Assembly: GCA_000231825.2 (NCBI GenBank)
Contig: JH720304.1
Coordinates: 658,724 to 722,723 of the forward strand
Source of the DNA: Tetrahymena elliotti 4EA
Lineage: Eukaryota > Ciliophora > Oligohymenophorea > Hymenostomatida > Tetrahymenidae
Direction: 5' to 3'
Length of the DNA: 64,000 nt
Below are positions 1-11,613 of the stretch, one piece after another. Under the pieces are notes generated by a model. The model made no database searches. It was not told the DNA's origin and saw only the letters and a program-made list of their open reading frames with translations. Numbering within the stretch: position 1 is the first letter of the stretch; every line of letters starts with the position of its first letter. A program made the position numbers and the translations under genes.

Positions 1-2668
1 AATAGTCAAAAAGCCATAGACTAAACAAAATAAATTATGGAAGGTATTTCCTAAACTATGATCATCAACTAATAACCGATTTAAGTATATACAGATGGAG
101 CTTAGCTGCTTGTTGATAAAATAGATTATGTTACCTATATGTCTAGGTATAATATGTTTAACAATGATTATACAGATTAACAAGCTTCTGATTACTCAGG
201 CTTAACATATGATATTAAACTTCAGACTTGGCCTACTACTCATCCTCTATTTAGAAATGAGCTTAGTGAATTAAACAAATAATATGAAAGCTCAGCAACA
301 CCTGAATAATTAACTGCCCTTCAAAAAACATATCCAATTATTATACCTTCTATTTCATCTTCTGAAAATAGAAGATTATTATAGTCTGATAATGAATTAA
401 AACTTCCATTTTAATTATAAATTCCTACTGATGATGAGAAAATAAGCTGTGTACAAAAAGATAAGCTCGGTAAATGGGTCTATAATACCTGCAAATCATC
501 TGTACATGTAGTATCACAAAGGAGAATAATAGTATGTACTTGTACAATTCCTAGTCCTACCTCACTCTTAGCAGATATTGAATAGCTTTTCACAAACAAG
601 AATATTTAAGATATTTTTAGTGCAACAGGTTTTGAAAGACTATTCCATTTAACAAATTGGTATGCATATGCTCCTATATGGACTATAATTGGACTTAATG
701 CTATATTTATTATGCTTTTAGTATATGGATATAAATTAGATAAAAGAGATGCTGGCCAAAACTTAAAAAAGTAGTTCTTATTTTATAATTCAAGGTCAGG
801 TTCAACTATTAACTAAGAAAGCTAAAATCTTTTTATGCAAATAAAAAACACTAAAGTTAGGATTGACCATAAAGCTTTAACATTTAAAAAATAATAATCT
901 GACTGTGAAGAAATTTTAAACAAACAAATAAGTCTGAAAAAGGAAGAAACTAATATTGAAAATAGTAATATGAATAAGAAATAAAATATTCAAAAAATGG
1001 AAAATTTTTCTACTATTAAACCATCCTCATAGCACACTTAACTAGAAAACTAATAGTTCATAAATGAATAATAAATTGAGATAAATTTAAAAACACTTTA
1101 AAAAGAAGTAAAAATTGTAAGTAATATTAAAGAAACTAATTCAAATAAAACGCTTCTACATGATATTAACTAGGCTAACAGTAATCATGATAAATTGGTT
1201 CATTTGAAGGAGTAAAATGATAATTCAATAAAAGGAAGTGAAAATATAATAACCCATAACCCAAATAACTATGAATAAAGTGATTAATCTAGAGAATCAA
1301 ATAATTTTGAATAAATTAATATATGTGAAAATAATTAAATTCAGGAAGTAAAAAATATTGAATTAAAAGCAAGACAACAAGAATTCTGTTTGTATGAAGA
1401 GTAAGATTATTCTTATAGATCATAGAGCATAACTTAATAGACAGATTAAAAAGAATAACCCTAACAAATAGAAACACTTATATTCACTGAAGTTGAAAAT
1501 TTACAAAATTTTTAAAACGAAAAAGATTAACTTTATTAGTAAGAGCCTCAAAGAGTTTAGTTTGAAGAAATTTAAAGTAGTAAAATATACTAACCAACCC
1601 CTCAACCACCTAATAAAACTCAACATATGCATAATTTGAGTTAGAATTCAATTTAATAAAAAGAAAATTTCTAAAATTAGTAAAATGACTAATTAAATGA
1701 TGAAGAGAAATAAATGTAAGCTGCTTCTTAGAGAAATTAATTGTAATAAAATGAATAGTAAAATGCAATTACAATAGAAATAAGATAACAAAGTTCATAA
1801 TAAATGTCAAATTAATTAGAAAATGAAAATATATCTAATTTAGAAGTAACTCCAAATGTAAGTAATTAAAAATAAGAAACCTTAAAGCAACTAAAGAAGG
1901 AAGAAATTGAAAAATTACTATTTTTAAAAGCTAAAGAAAAACTTCAAATGTATCTAAATTAAGAGTCTAAAACAAAAGCTGTTTTAGCTTATCATATATT
2001 TTTCTAAATTTTCGTAATATATAATATCAAAATCCCAAGAACGTTCAGATTTGCAATCTATTATAACAGATTAATTTGGCTTTTAACTATAAATTCAGTT
2101 TTTGGAGTTAAATTAAGTGTTGTCTAAGTTTTAGTCTTAAGCATAGTTTCAACTGTAATAATTTAAATAGTCACAACNNNNNNNNNNNNNNNNNNNNNNN
2201 NNNNNNNNNNNNNNNNNNNNNNNNNNNNNNNNNNNNNNNNNNNNNNNNNNNNNNNNNNNNNNNNNNNNNNNNNNNNNTATAAATTCAGTTTTTGGAGTTA
2301 AATTAAGTGTTGTCTAAGTTTTAGTCTTAAGCATAGTTTCAACTGTAATAATTTAAATAGTCACAACTATTTTGACAGTCTTAAGTCAATACAAAAAATT
2401 ATAAATATTTGGACTTGTCATAACAAGTATATTTTTATTATTCTGCTATTATAGCATACTAGTAGTTGTTTCAGGCCAAGACCCATATGATGCGAATATG
2501 TGGATTATCTCTTACTTTTCTACTTTGATTTTATCAGACTATATCTATGGAATAGGTATAAGTTTTGCTATGTATTTTCTGAGTAAAAAGTATATTGACA
2601 AAATTTAAGACAGATTATATTTAAATATCCTTGGATCAGCATTGTTATTGTAAGCATTTTAAGAGTGA
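1..2668 (+). CDS. REJ/GPS polycystin-1-like receptor, copy A (3' part)
   Basis: This is the last exon of a receptor gene whose 5' part lies before the window; the frame is open from base 1. What is visible is the end of the ectodomain, a GPS-like site (C-T-C-T-I-P-S-P-T-S near 538-570), TM1 followed by Y-K-L-D-K-R-D (about 660-750), a long Q/N-rich cytosolic segment, and a hydrophobic C-terminal block ending Q-A-F-Q-E before TGA 2666-2668. The basic/acidic K-L-D-K-R-D after TM1 resembles the same place in polycystin-1-like proteins (family knowledge). The exon is interrupted by 100 N flanked by a 90-bp exact duplication. Removing the N plus one copy (190 nt) gives 2478 nt, an exact 826 codons, so the gene is probably intact and the break is an assembly error. 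The ligand is unknown. Confidence 0.75.
2088..2367 (+). repeat. 90-bp exact direct duplication flanking a gap
   Basis: Copies at 2088-2177 and 2278-2367 match base for base. Both encode the same piece of the C-terminal membrane block (around N-S-V-F-G-V-K-L-S-V-V-Q). Copies C, E and F have this piece once. It is best read as unmerged contig ends rather than a biological repeat. Confidence 0.9.
2178..2277. other. 100-N assembly gap inside copy A
   Basis: Exactly 100 N, the usual placeholder for a gap of unknown size. The 90 bases before it (2088-2177) and the 90 bases after it (2278-2367) are identical, so the two contig ends appear to overlap and no sequence need be missing. Confidence 0.95.
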
Positions 2669-4380
2669 AAATAAATTTAATCTTTAGTGGCTATCAAATC
2701 TATTTTAATTCTCATATTTATTTTTTTGTTGTTGTTATTTTTTCTTTCACTCTTCTAATATTTTTATATTAACTCACAACACAATTCTTAAGTTATCGAA
2801 TTTCAGAAATGTAAGCGTTTTAATTTTTTTAAAAAAATTTTGACTAAACAATCAATAAAATAAATTTGAGAACTTTAAAAATGATTTAACATTTGGATAT
2901 TATTTATTATTTCAAGAATGTTTGAAATTTTTTTACAAAAATAAATCAAGAATTTATTGAATAAAAGACTACATGTTTAGTATTGAATTTCTCCCAATTT
3001 TAATAATAATAATTTTTTTCTTCTTATAATTTATAATGAGAAATGAATTTAAAATTTAATAAATTTTCTAAAAGATTTTTTCTGATATTATTTGACTCAA
3101 AAGAATGAAAACCAATTTTCAAAAGGAGAAAGATAGAAAAAATGAAGATATTTTTTAAACTATTTTTGAAGAAGAAGATACAAACTTGTCATTTTTTATT
3201 TAATTAAATTTATTTGTAAAAAATAATGATTGATATCTAGAAACAAAAAAAAATATTCTCATAACACTTTTTATCAAATATCCTTTAAGTATGAAGAAAA
3301 TCTCTCACATATTTAGAAAACTTTTATTTACATTAGTATCAATATCAGAGAATATTTTATCAGAGTTAAATAAGAAGTTAAATAACTTTATGAATATTAA
3401 TATTTCACAAGATGTCAGATAGGAATAAATATAATTTTTATTTTTGCTAAAATCTACTATTTAAAAGCTGTTTTCAATAAATATTTCCGAAAAAATAAAG
3501 GATTTGATCATGTAGAATAGGTAAATCTATTATATGGAAAAGAAAATGAATATAAGTATCTTTAGACTTAAGAATTTGAAAGAGAAATAAAGTGTTGATT
3601 TTATCAAATAAAAAAATGATATTTCATCAAAAATGACAACCCAAAATCCAAAATGAAGAATTAAATTTAAAGAAAGAGATACTTTAAGATATTACTCTTT
3701 AAGATAGAACATTTTGCTTTTAAAATACTTATGACATCTGTAAAAATTTGATATGATATGTTTAGAGATAGAAAATGTTAAATTTGTGTAACGTGAGACT
3801 TCAATTTGGAAAATTTAACAGAAAAACATATTAAAAATGATTTAAAGTTGCTGGTCATCAAGTTAAGAAATATTCTACTACTGGTAATTGATAAATAAAT
3901 TATAATACATGATTACAAAGATTGTTTATTCAATAAAAAATGAAAAGTAGATAATAAAAAACAATGAGATCATATACACTCCAAATGTTAACACTTTATC
4001 TTATGGAAACAAAAGAATTTAACATTGATTTAATTAATATTAAAATTTATATTTATTTTTTAAAAAAAATGACAAATAACAAATCCAATTATGAAATTGA
4101 TTCACTAAAAAATAAAAAATGGAAGAAATCAAATAAAAACATAAACTTGAATAATAATAAAAAATAGGGTAAATTTTATTGTTTTTATTTAAATTTCTAA
4201 AATTTATTTTTAAAATTTGCATTTAAAGATCATTTTTTTGTTTCTTTTTTTTCTATTAGTTGTTTTTCTGAAACTATATCATTTCTAATCGGTTTTTATT
4301 CTTAACTAAATATTTTTTAAGCTTTGTATTTTTTTTTTCTTTCTTGTTATTAATTTTGGTTTATTTTTTACATTACTAGA
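2669..4380. other. Spacer after copy A; one unassigned open frame
   Basis: AT-rich spacer. The first 250 bases resemble the 3' flanks of the other receptor copies. The only sizeable open frame in the ciliate code is 3291-3656 (+), 121 codons from an ATG to TGA, rich in K, N, I and S. It has no motif I recognise and no visible homologue in the window. It could be chance or a decayed gene. Confidence 0.4.
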
Positions 4381-4761
4381 TCAAAAGAAAATTTTGAAGT
4401 AATTATTGAGAGTGGTTTACTTAAACAAGTAATAATTCTAGCATAATCAGTCCAAAGATATGAATATGCTTCAGAAAATTTTAAAAATGCATTTACTCTG
4501 ATTCTTTATTTCATTCATTCTAAAGAAACTAAACAATTTTTTTAATTTTTAAAGGCTTTCCAAATTTAAGTACAGCTAAATAAAATATACTTAGTCTTTA
4601 ATTTAGTGTCTAAAGCTAATCTTCCAATTGAAGGTTTTTATGTAAAAAAAAATAAAAATTTTATAAATTATTAAAATCTTGAACAAAAGATAGTAAGAGA
4701 ATATAAAAAATTAAAAAGGGAAGAGAAAAATCTAAACTAAAAGAAATCCTTTTTAATATGA
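4381..4761 (+). pseudogene. Open coding-like fragment without start, duplicated at 23440
   Basis: A frame open for 126 codons with no ATG at its head, ending TGA 4759-4761. It contains I-I-E-S-G-L-L-K-Q-V and Y-A-S-E-N-F-K-N-A-F, then a Lys/Glu-rich tail. A degraded relative with shifts lies at 23440-23800 in the spacer between copies D and E, which still reads N-F-E-E-M-I-E-N-C-L-L. The helix pattern is loosely like armadillo-type repeats, but this is a guess. It is probably the remnant of an unrelated gene carried along when the array was duplicated. Confidence 0.35.
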
Positions 4762-5930
4762 ATAAAGTTGATCTATGCAAAAATTAATTGATCAATTGAT
4801 CTGAGAAAAAAAAGTAAATCTACAGAAATTTGACTATTGATAAAACCTAAATTATCAAAGATAATTTTTGATTTTGAAAGTTAATTTTCTATCGTACTCC
4901 TTATTAGCTTAAATTTCTACTTTACTACAAACCATAACTCTATTTTCTTTCATTTTAAATGATTATGCTTATGCTTAAAATAATAAACAATTTGAATAAT
5001 AACTATTCAATTAAAAAATGATTTGTCTTAGAAATATTTTAATTATTAAATAAATTACTAATCTAATAATTATATTTACCTTAATCACATTTAAATAAAT
5101 CAGAAATTTAGAGCACTATAATTGTTTGAGTAATAATTAATATATCTAAAAAGCTAAAAATAAATTTCTTGATTAGAGACTTGTTATTCTCCCTTACTTT
5201 ATTTTGTTACTTGATAATAATAATTTTCTTTCTTTTTTTAGGTTTGCTTGATCTTTTTTTAGTGTTTTGCTTAGTTTTCTATTTTTAACTGATTTTAAAA
5301 AATAACTTTAAAGTTTTAAAATAAAATATTTTTATTTGCCATCAAAAATATCTAATAAATTCTATACTTTTCGATTCTTGAATTGATTAATAATAAATGT
5401 TTTAATAAACTATTTAGTCATTAAATACAATTCAAAAATTTAAAAAGAAAAAATGGACATTCTATCAAAAATAATTTATTTTGATTCAAAAAATGTAACT
5501 AAATATTTATTTACTTAAAATATTTCATAAATTTTATTTTCTTTTTGAATTGAAGAATCTAATTGTGTGAAAAAAAAATAAAATTAAAGTAACATAATTT
5601 TTGTATTTAAAAATACTTTGTTTTATGTAAATTTTCTATTATTAAAATATAATTTTTTTAATCAAATGAAATATTAAAATTAAAATATTTTGGGAATTAT
5701 GATAGGCGATAATTTTATTTTCATTCATTTTGAAATGAAAAATAATTTTTTAGAAAACAATTTAATTATTATTTTTAACTTTAATCTTTTTTTAAAGTGA
5801 TCTATCATTCATAGTATCTTTTGTTTGTTGCTATTTTAAGATATGATAAAATATTTTTTATTGCTAGAATCATAAAATTATCAAAACCAATTTTTAAGTG
5901 CTCAACTAAAAAAAACATTAAGAAATGAGC
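4381..5930. repeat. Spacer block repeated in the array
   Basis: This block recurs with divergence and indels at 23440-24830. A shorter core (around 4680-4990) also recurs at 34150-34480 and 36840-37180. Shared landmarks are the string near 4720 (AAAAAGGGAAGAGAAAA, then CTAAACTAAAAGAAA), the ACAAACCATAAC stretch near 4927, and AAGTGCTCAACTAAAAAA near 5897 (24770 in the second copy). No gene is evident beyond the coding-like fragment at its left end. Its recurrence between receptor genes shows that the duplication unit includes the spacer. Confidence 0.7.
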
Positions 5931-5959
5931 CAAAGTAAAGTATCTGAAAAAATAAAAAA

Positions 5960-6814
5960 AGTATTTGTTATCACTTTAATTTAGGTAAGAATTAAAATAA
6001 TTCTTTAAAAATACCTCTTTGAATTCTATTCACTCTGATTAAGTTAATAGTTTTTCCTTATTTAAAATATTTACTTTGATTTTTTATAAATTATATTGTT
6101 TACTTGCATCAAATTAAAATTGTTAAATTTAGATTCTGTTTTTGAATTTTTGAATTAATTAAAAAAAAAACTCAATCTTTAGAATTAAGAAATTTATTTC
6201 ATTTTGAAATATCTCATTAACAAACATTCAAAAATGTTTTAAATTTAATAATTTTTTAAAAATTAAACTCAATTGCATTTAAGATAGTATTTTAAAAATC
6301 TAATAAAAAAAAATCTGTTTGGCAGAAAAAATTTTTTGATTTCTAAAATGAATTTGATTTGTGTTTAATAAGATGAGTTTTGTAAGAGTTCCTATTTTAG
6401 ATAAGTTACAGACTCTTACTCTTTTGAAAGTTATTATAAAAATTATGATAATAATATAATACATATCTGAAAGTCAAAAGATACTTTATAATTTGAATTA
6501 TGATAAAATTTTCCCCTCTTTGTCAGTCATAACTTTTGATTAAATTACAATTCTTTATTTATTCAGTTTTTTTCTAAGTAATTAAAAAAATTTTGCTTAA
6601 AGGCTACAAAAAACGACCTTAAGTAATAAGATAAACTGTTCCATTAAATTATACTTTTAGATGAGTTTTCATAAATTAATCTTGGCTGATTAATACTTTT
6701 TTTTCAAAAAACGAGCTAATAGTTAATTAAACATAATATCCCTCAGTTTAAAATATAAGAACCATCAAAAATTGTGATTGTAATTTTAAGCAAAAAAAAC
6801 TAAAAAAAATTTCT
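5960..6814 (+). promoter_or_regulatory. Upstream module of copy B
   Basis: About 850 bases conserved ahead of each receptor start: here, 10680-11613, 25570-26406 and 37280-38219, with a truncated version at 34560-34850. The most conserved part is the last 90 bases (6722-6814): GTTAATTAAACATAAT, then a TATA-like AAAATATAAGAACCA, then an A-rich run into ATG. It is inferred to be promoter plus 5' leader, because coding potential is absent and its position relative to ATG is fixed. Confidence 0.5.
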
Positions 6815-9700
6815 ATGAGAGTAAAACAAGCAATATGCTTTTTAGTATTGCTTGTATTCAGTAATAGTTACAATAATGATCCAAGCAAGTGTGCTGTATA
6901 TAATGGATCATATTGTCAATAGTGTTATCTAAATAGAGTTCTTCCTGATTGTGACCCAAAGAATGGATTTTATTTTGATAGTAATAACAAAGCCTCAAAT
7001 TGTGGTGATAACTGCAGATCATGCTAAGATGCTAGCACTTGTTTGGTCTGCAATTCAAAATACTTTTTAAACAACAAAATATGCTAATGAGTTAAAATGC
7101 AAATATTTATCCTTTGAGACTATTGACTATTTATGAATTTTATTCATAGATTCTCCATAATAAAATTAAATAATAAATTAAGATTAATGGTTTTACGAAA
7201 CTAGCTTATAGGATGGTTTCTCTTCAAATATAAAGTTTGCTCTAACTTCTGGTTTCTGGTTTTGTAGATATAAGTAAACTCACTTACTCAATAAAATTTT
7301 ATCCTCTAGAGATATCAACAGCTGGTTAGTAATCAACTCAAATCAGTACAAAATGTGCTACACTATACACTTAAGATCAAAATATTTAATGTACTGTCTA
7401 AATAAAAGGCTCGTAATTTAATTAGGAATTAAAATATATGAGTTATGTAATTTTCTAATATTTACTTAAATATTTTAAAAAAATCATTTCTTATATTTAT
7501 ATTGTTTTTTTTAATTCTCAAACAAAAATAATTATTTTAAAATTAAAAATATATTTTGCTTTAAAATAGCTAGAGCTTCATTATGAAGAAACTCCTTCTC
7601 TATCATAAAATCTCTAATTCTACTTTACTATCTCTTTATAGAGCTTATTCACTTTAAGTTTCAAAACTGAGAGAACTGGTTTTGATCCTAGTCAAAATTT
7701 AAAAATAGAAGCAATTATTATGGTTAATGATAAAATAATAACCAATTTAAATGAATTTTAGTTTAGTTGGGTTTGTATTTATGAAGATGAGAATACTGAA
7801 TGTTAGGATACTAAAGGAAACAAATTTAACTTCCCTTTACTGTTTCTTTTTTTAAAAAATTGATTGTAAACATAACTCAGAATTAATAGAAATTTTTCGA
7901 ACCAATACTTTAAAATTAATAACAAATATTAGAGAAAATTTTGATGATGATAATATGGTTGATTTCTTATAAATTAGATGTGTATGTGCTTTAGGTGATT
8001 ATTAATCTGAGTGTAAGGACTTTAATCAAAAAAACTATAATACTCATAATCTGAATCTAGTGGCTATTAACTCAGTTGAGGTAATATTTAACATGTAAAT
8101 AATAAATTAATAAAAAACTAATTTTTTCGAATTAGATTGATTGGAAGCATTTTTTAGGTTATCAGTTAGCATTGTATTCTAAATGGTAATGATGTTAAAT
8201 ACTCATTTTTTTATTGCTCTATTTAGTAAATTGAAATATAAGAAATAAAAATTTCAGGAGTAATTGTTAATACAAAAATGCTAAGTATTGCTATTGAAGC
8301 AAAAAATGGTTTTAATATCCCTTTATATAACTTCATATTGATGTTAGTCGTCATAAATAAGAATGATAAAAATATAACTTGAGAATTTATTATTTAACAA
8401 CAGTAATCAATATGAAAAATATTTAGATGAATAATTCAACTGAGCCGACTAATCTACTAAAAATTCAGATTAAATTATTATCAAAAAATTATTGATGCAA
8501 TTGAATAATTTGAAAAAAACCCAAAATCTTAACCATCGAATAATATTTTTAATATCAAAAATCAAATTATAAAGTAGCTATCAGATTTATCATGGCAAAA
8601 AGAAGAGAACCAAAAATTCTTACTCTCAATATTAATAAATGTCAAGATCAAGAATGCCAAAGTTAAAATAGACATAACGATTTCAAAAGATTTAGTTGCA
8701 AATATAATGTGAATTCTAATTAAAATAAATTTAAGATTACTGAAACTAGTTTAAGTAATGAAAAAAGGTAAAAATATTAAGAAGTTTTTTATTCAGCTGT
8801 ATAAGATTTCTTTAAGAAGATGAATAATTTAAACAATTTTGGAGAGTCTAATAGTAAAAAAGTTATTGAATAATCAATACAGTTAATGAAAGGTATTATT
8901 CAAATTATGATCATGAACTAGTAACCAGTATAAGTAAATACTGATGAAGCTTAACTATTTAGAGGAAAATTCAATTATAAAGTCTAAGCAGATAACATTT
9001 AACTCCTTCACAAATTAATGTGCTAAAGATATATTAGGTTTAATAAATTTTGAGAGAATATTTTAAATTAAGAGATTGACATTTATATTCGCCAATTTAG
9101 ATTATAATTGAACTTAAAGTTTTATTTATTTTTTATGGATAATTGAATATAACTTACATAATTTTGAAAATTAAAATTAGTGATTTAACTTCAGTGAAAT
9201 CTTAAAAGATAAAATTGTAAAAATAAGAAACAATAGATTAACAACCCTAAAAAAAATTAAATATTAATAACAACAATAATAATTAATTAATTAAATAAAA
9301 AGAAAAGATTTCGATTGTAAAGCTGATGATATAAATTAAAAAATGAGATAAATTTAATTAATTTGGGGGAAAAAATAGTCAAAAAGTACTTCAAACTAAT
9401 TCAGAAAATGAAAAAAATATCAACGATGCTAAGAAATAGATTCTTAAAAAATTTAGTTTGATTCTTAAATAAAAATATTTCAATAAAAAAAAATAATTAG
9501 ATTGTTAAATAATAGATTTAAGACTAGTAAAATAGCTACCATAACAAAGAAAATGATGGAAAATTAAATAGTAATTGAAATAATTAATAAATTAATATTT
9601 TTTAAAACCGAAGGATTCAGATTTAATTAGTATACATTTAACAGATCATGATAAAATTAATAAGTCAAATCACTCAAGATAAAACAAAACAATTAGATTA
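6815..9700 (+). pseudogene. REJ/GPS receptor copy B, decayed chimera
   Basis: The copy keeps the upstream module and a normal start. The first 91 codons are intact: a signal peptide beginning M-R-V-K-Q-A-I-C, then the Cys-rich module ending N-K-I-C-Q. A TGA at 7088-7090 follows, where the other copies continue with exon 1, intron 1 and exon 2. Sequence resumes at 7091 in what is the middle of exon 3 elsewhere (compare 27460), so about 780 bases are deleted. From about 7860 the match switches to a more diverged relative (R-T-N-T-L-K-L-I-T-N-I near 7900, K-M-L-S near 8280), with TGA stops and shifts. Pieces resembling the region before TM1 appear near 8880-9120, and a Q/N-rich cytosolic remnant follows to about 9700. 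It is not translatable as a full receptor. The 91-residue head could still be expressed as a small secreted Cys-rich protein. Confidence 0.7.
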
Positions 9701-10680
9701 CTGTTTTTATTAGGAATAAAAATATGATATTCAATCTCAAAATTCTTACTAAGGTAAAAATAAAAAAGACCAACTTTCTGAAAAAGAATCTATTTACTAG
9801 TCTCCATCCCTATTCAATAAAAATACTTTTGAAAAAAACTCGGCCTTATGCATCCATAACTTTAAAATTAATTAGGTCAACGATAGGATTATGAAGGGTT
9901 TTTTATGAACCTTTTAATATGATTTATAACATATACTTTGAAAATATTGATGCTTAGATCTATCTTACTTAAAGAGTTTTACTTATTTTTGAAAAAAATA
10001 GATAAATAATAAGTTTTTACTATGTTCCAATGTTAATTTTCTAACGGTAGAAATTATGAATCTAATCTATATTCCTAAATTTAGATGCACTTGAAAAAAT
10101 TTAATAATCAATAGTCAATTATTTACCTTATATTTCTAAAAAATATTGGGCTAGCAAAAAATCATTCAATCATTTAAAAAATTTGTTCATTAATAATAAA
10201 AACTTCAAAAATGAGTTATTTATTAGATTCTTGTTTCGAGAGTTTCGAGAATGAATAATTTTAAGCTTTTGTTACATAAGCTGATTTAGATTACTTTTAT
10301 CCTAACCTACTTCCTTTTGGTCTTTCATAAAAAGATTGGGAGATTAATAAATATATCATCCTTCAATAATACCAATTGAAAAACAATAATTTTTAAGTAA
10401 ACTATTTGAAATTAATTCTATAGCAAAGAACTATATTATAGGTAAAATTGTATGCTATAATATTTTTTTAACATGTTGTATAAGGTAAATCAGTTTTTCT
10501 TATTTTATTTTCTATAGTTACATAGAAAATAAATAAAAGAATTTAATTAAGAATAACAAAATTTATTAGGAACAAAAAATACAATTTTTTTTTATTTCAA
10601 ATTTGTAAATTAACATTAAGGATGGGTGATTGATTTATTTATTATAAAGATGATAAAAATAGACATTCTTTATATTTAAT
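9701..10680. repeat. Spacer with a second duplicated block (9930-10620)
   Basis: No gene found. The stretch 9930-10620 matches 24860-25540 with divergence. Both carry ATTGATnnTTAGATCTAT near the left end, a central TTTGAAAAAATTTAA, and end near GATGGGTGATTGATT. Both sit at the same place, between an upstream spacer and a receptor promoter module. Confidence 0.6.
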
Positions 10681-11613
10681 TTAGGTAAGAGTAAAAACCA
10701 TAATCTTAATAATCTTAAAAATAATCTTTTACCTTAAAAAATTCTTTAAAGATACCTCTCCATAATCCAACATCACTCCATACTAAGTACTTAGTTTTTC
10801 CTTACTTAAAATATTTATCTTTGATTTTCCAATTACTAGTACAGTTTATGCATATCAAATAAATCATCAAATTTACATTCATTTTTTGTATTTTTTAAAA
10901 TTTACAAAAAAAGTTATTGGTCCTTAAACCAGCTTTTTAAAAAACTGTTGTTAAGAAATTTATTAAATATGGGAATAAATCAGGAAGATAAATTCAAAAA
11001 TGTTTTATTTTTAAAAAGCTTTTAGAAATGAAAGTGAATTTCAAAAAAGAGGATATCTCAATATCACAAAAGAAACATAATTTTGATGGCAGAAAAAAAA
11101 TTCTTTTGTATGAGTAAATTAATTTAATTTGTGTAAACAAAGATTCCTTTTTTGAGAAAGATTACAGATAATTTTTTTCAGAACTGTTATAATAATAATA
11201 AAATATCTAAAATTAAAAAATAATGCCTTATAATCTGAATTTTTTGAATATTTTCCTCTCTCTTCCCAGATATAACTTTCATTATAAATTACTTGATTTA
11301 ATTACATTTCTTTTTTTATTCAGTTGTTTCTTCTAACAATTAAAAAAATAAGAAGTTAATAAGGTTACAAAAGATTTCATGCTTGTATAACTCATAGTCA
11401 TCTTAAAAAAAATAAGAAATTTGTAACATTTAAACATATTTTAAGATGAGTATTGATAAAAATCAAATTAAATTAATATGGGCTTATGAATCTCCTTATT
11501 TTTAAAAACTATATTTATTGTTAATTAAACATAATTTCCCTCTATTAAAAATATAAGAACCACAAAATTGTATTTGTAATTTGAAAACAAAAAACTAAAA
11601 AAAACAAATTCCA
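10680..11613 (+). promoter_or_regulatory. Upstream module of copy C
   Basis: Same module as at 5960-6814. The proximal part 11519-11613 contains GTTAATTAAACATAAT, then TATTAAAAATATAAGAACCACA, then an A-rich leader directly before ATG 11614. It is inferred to be promoter and 5' leader. Confidence 0.5.
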
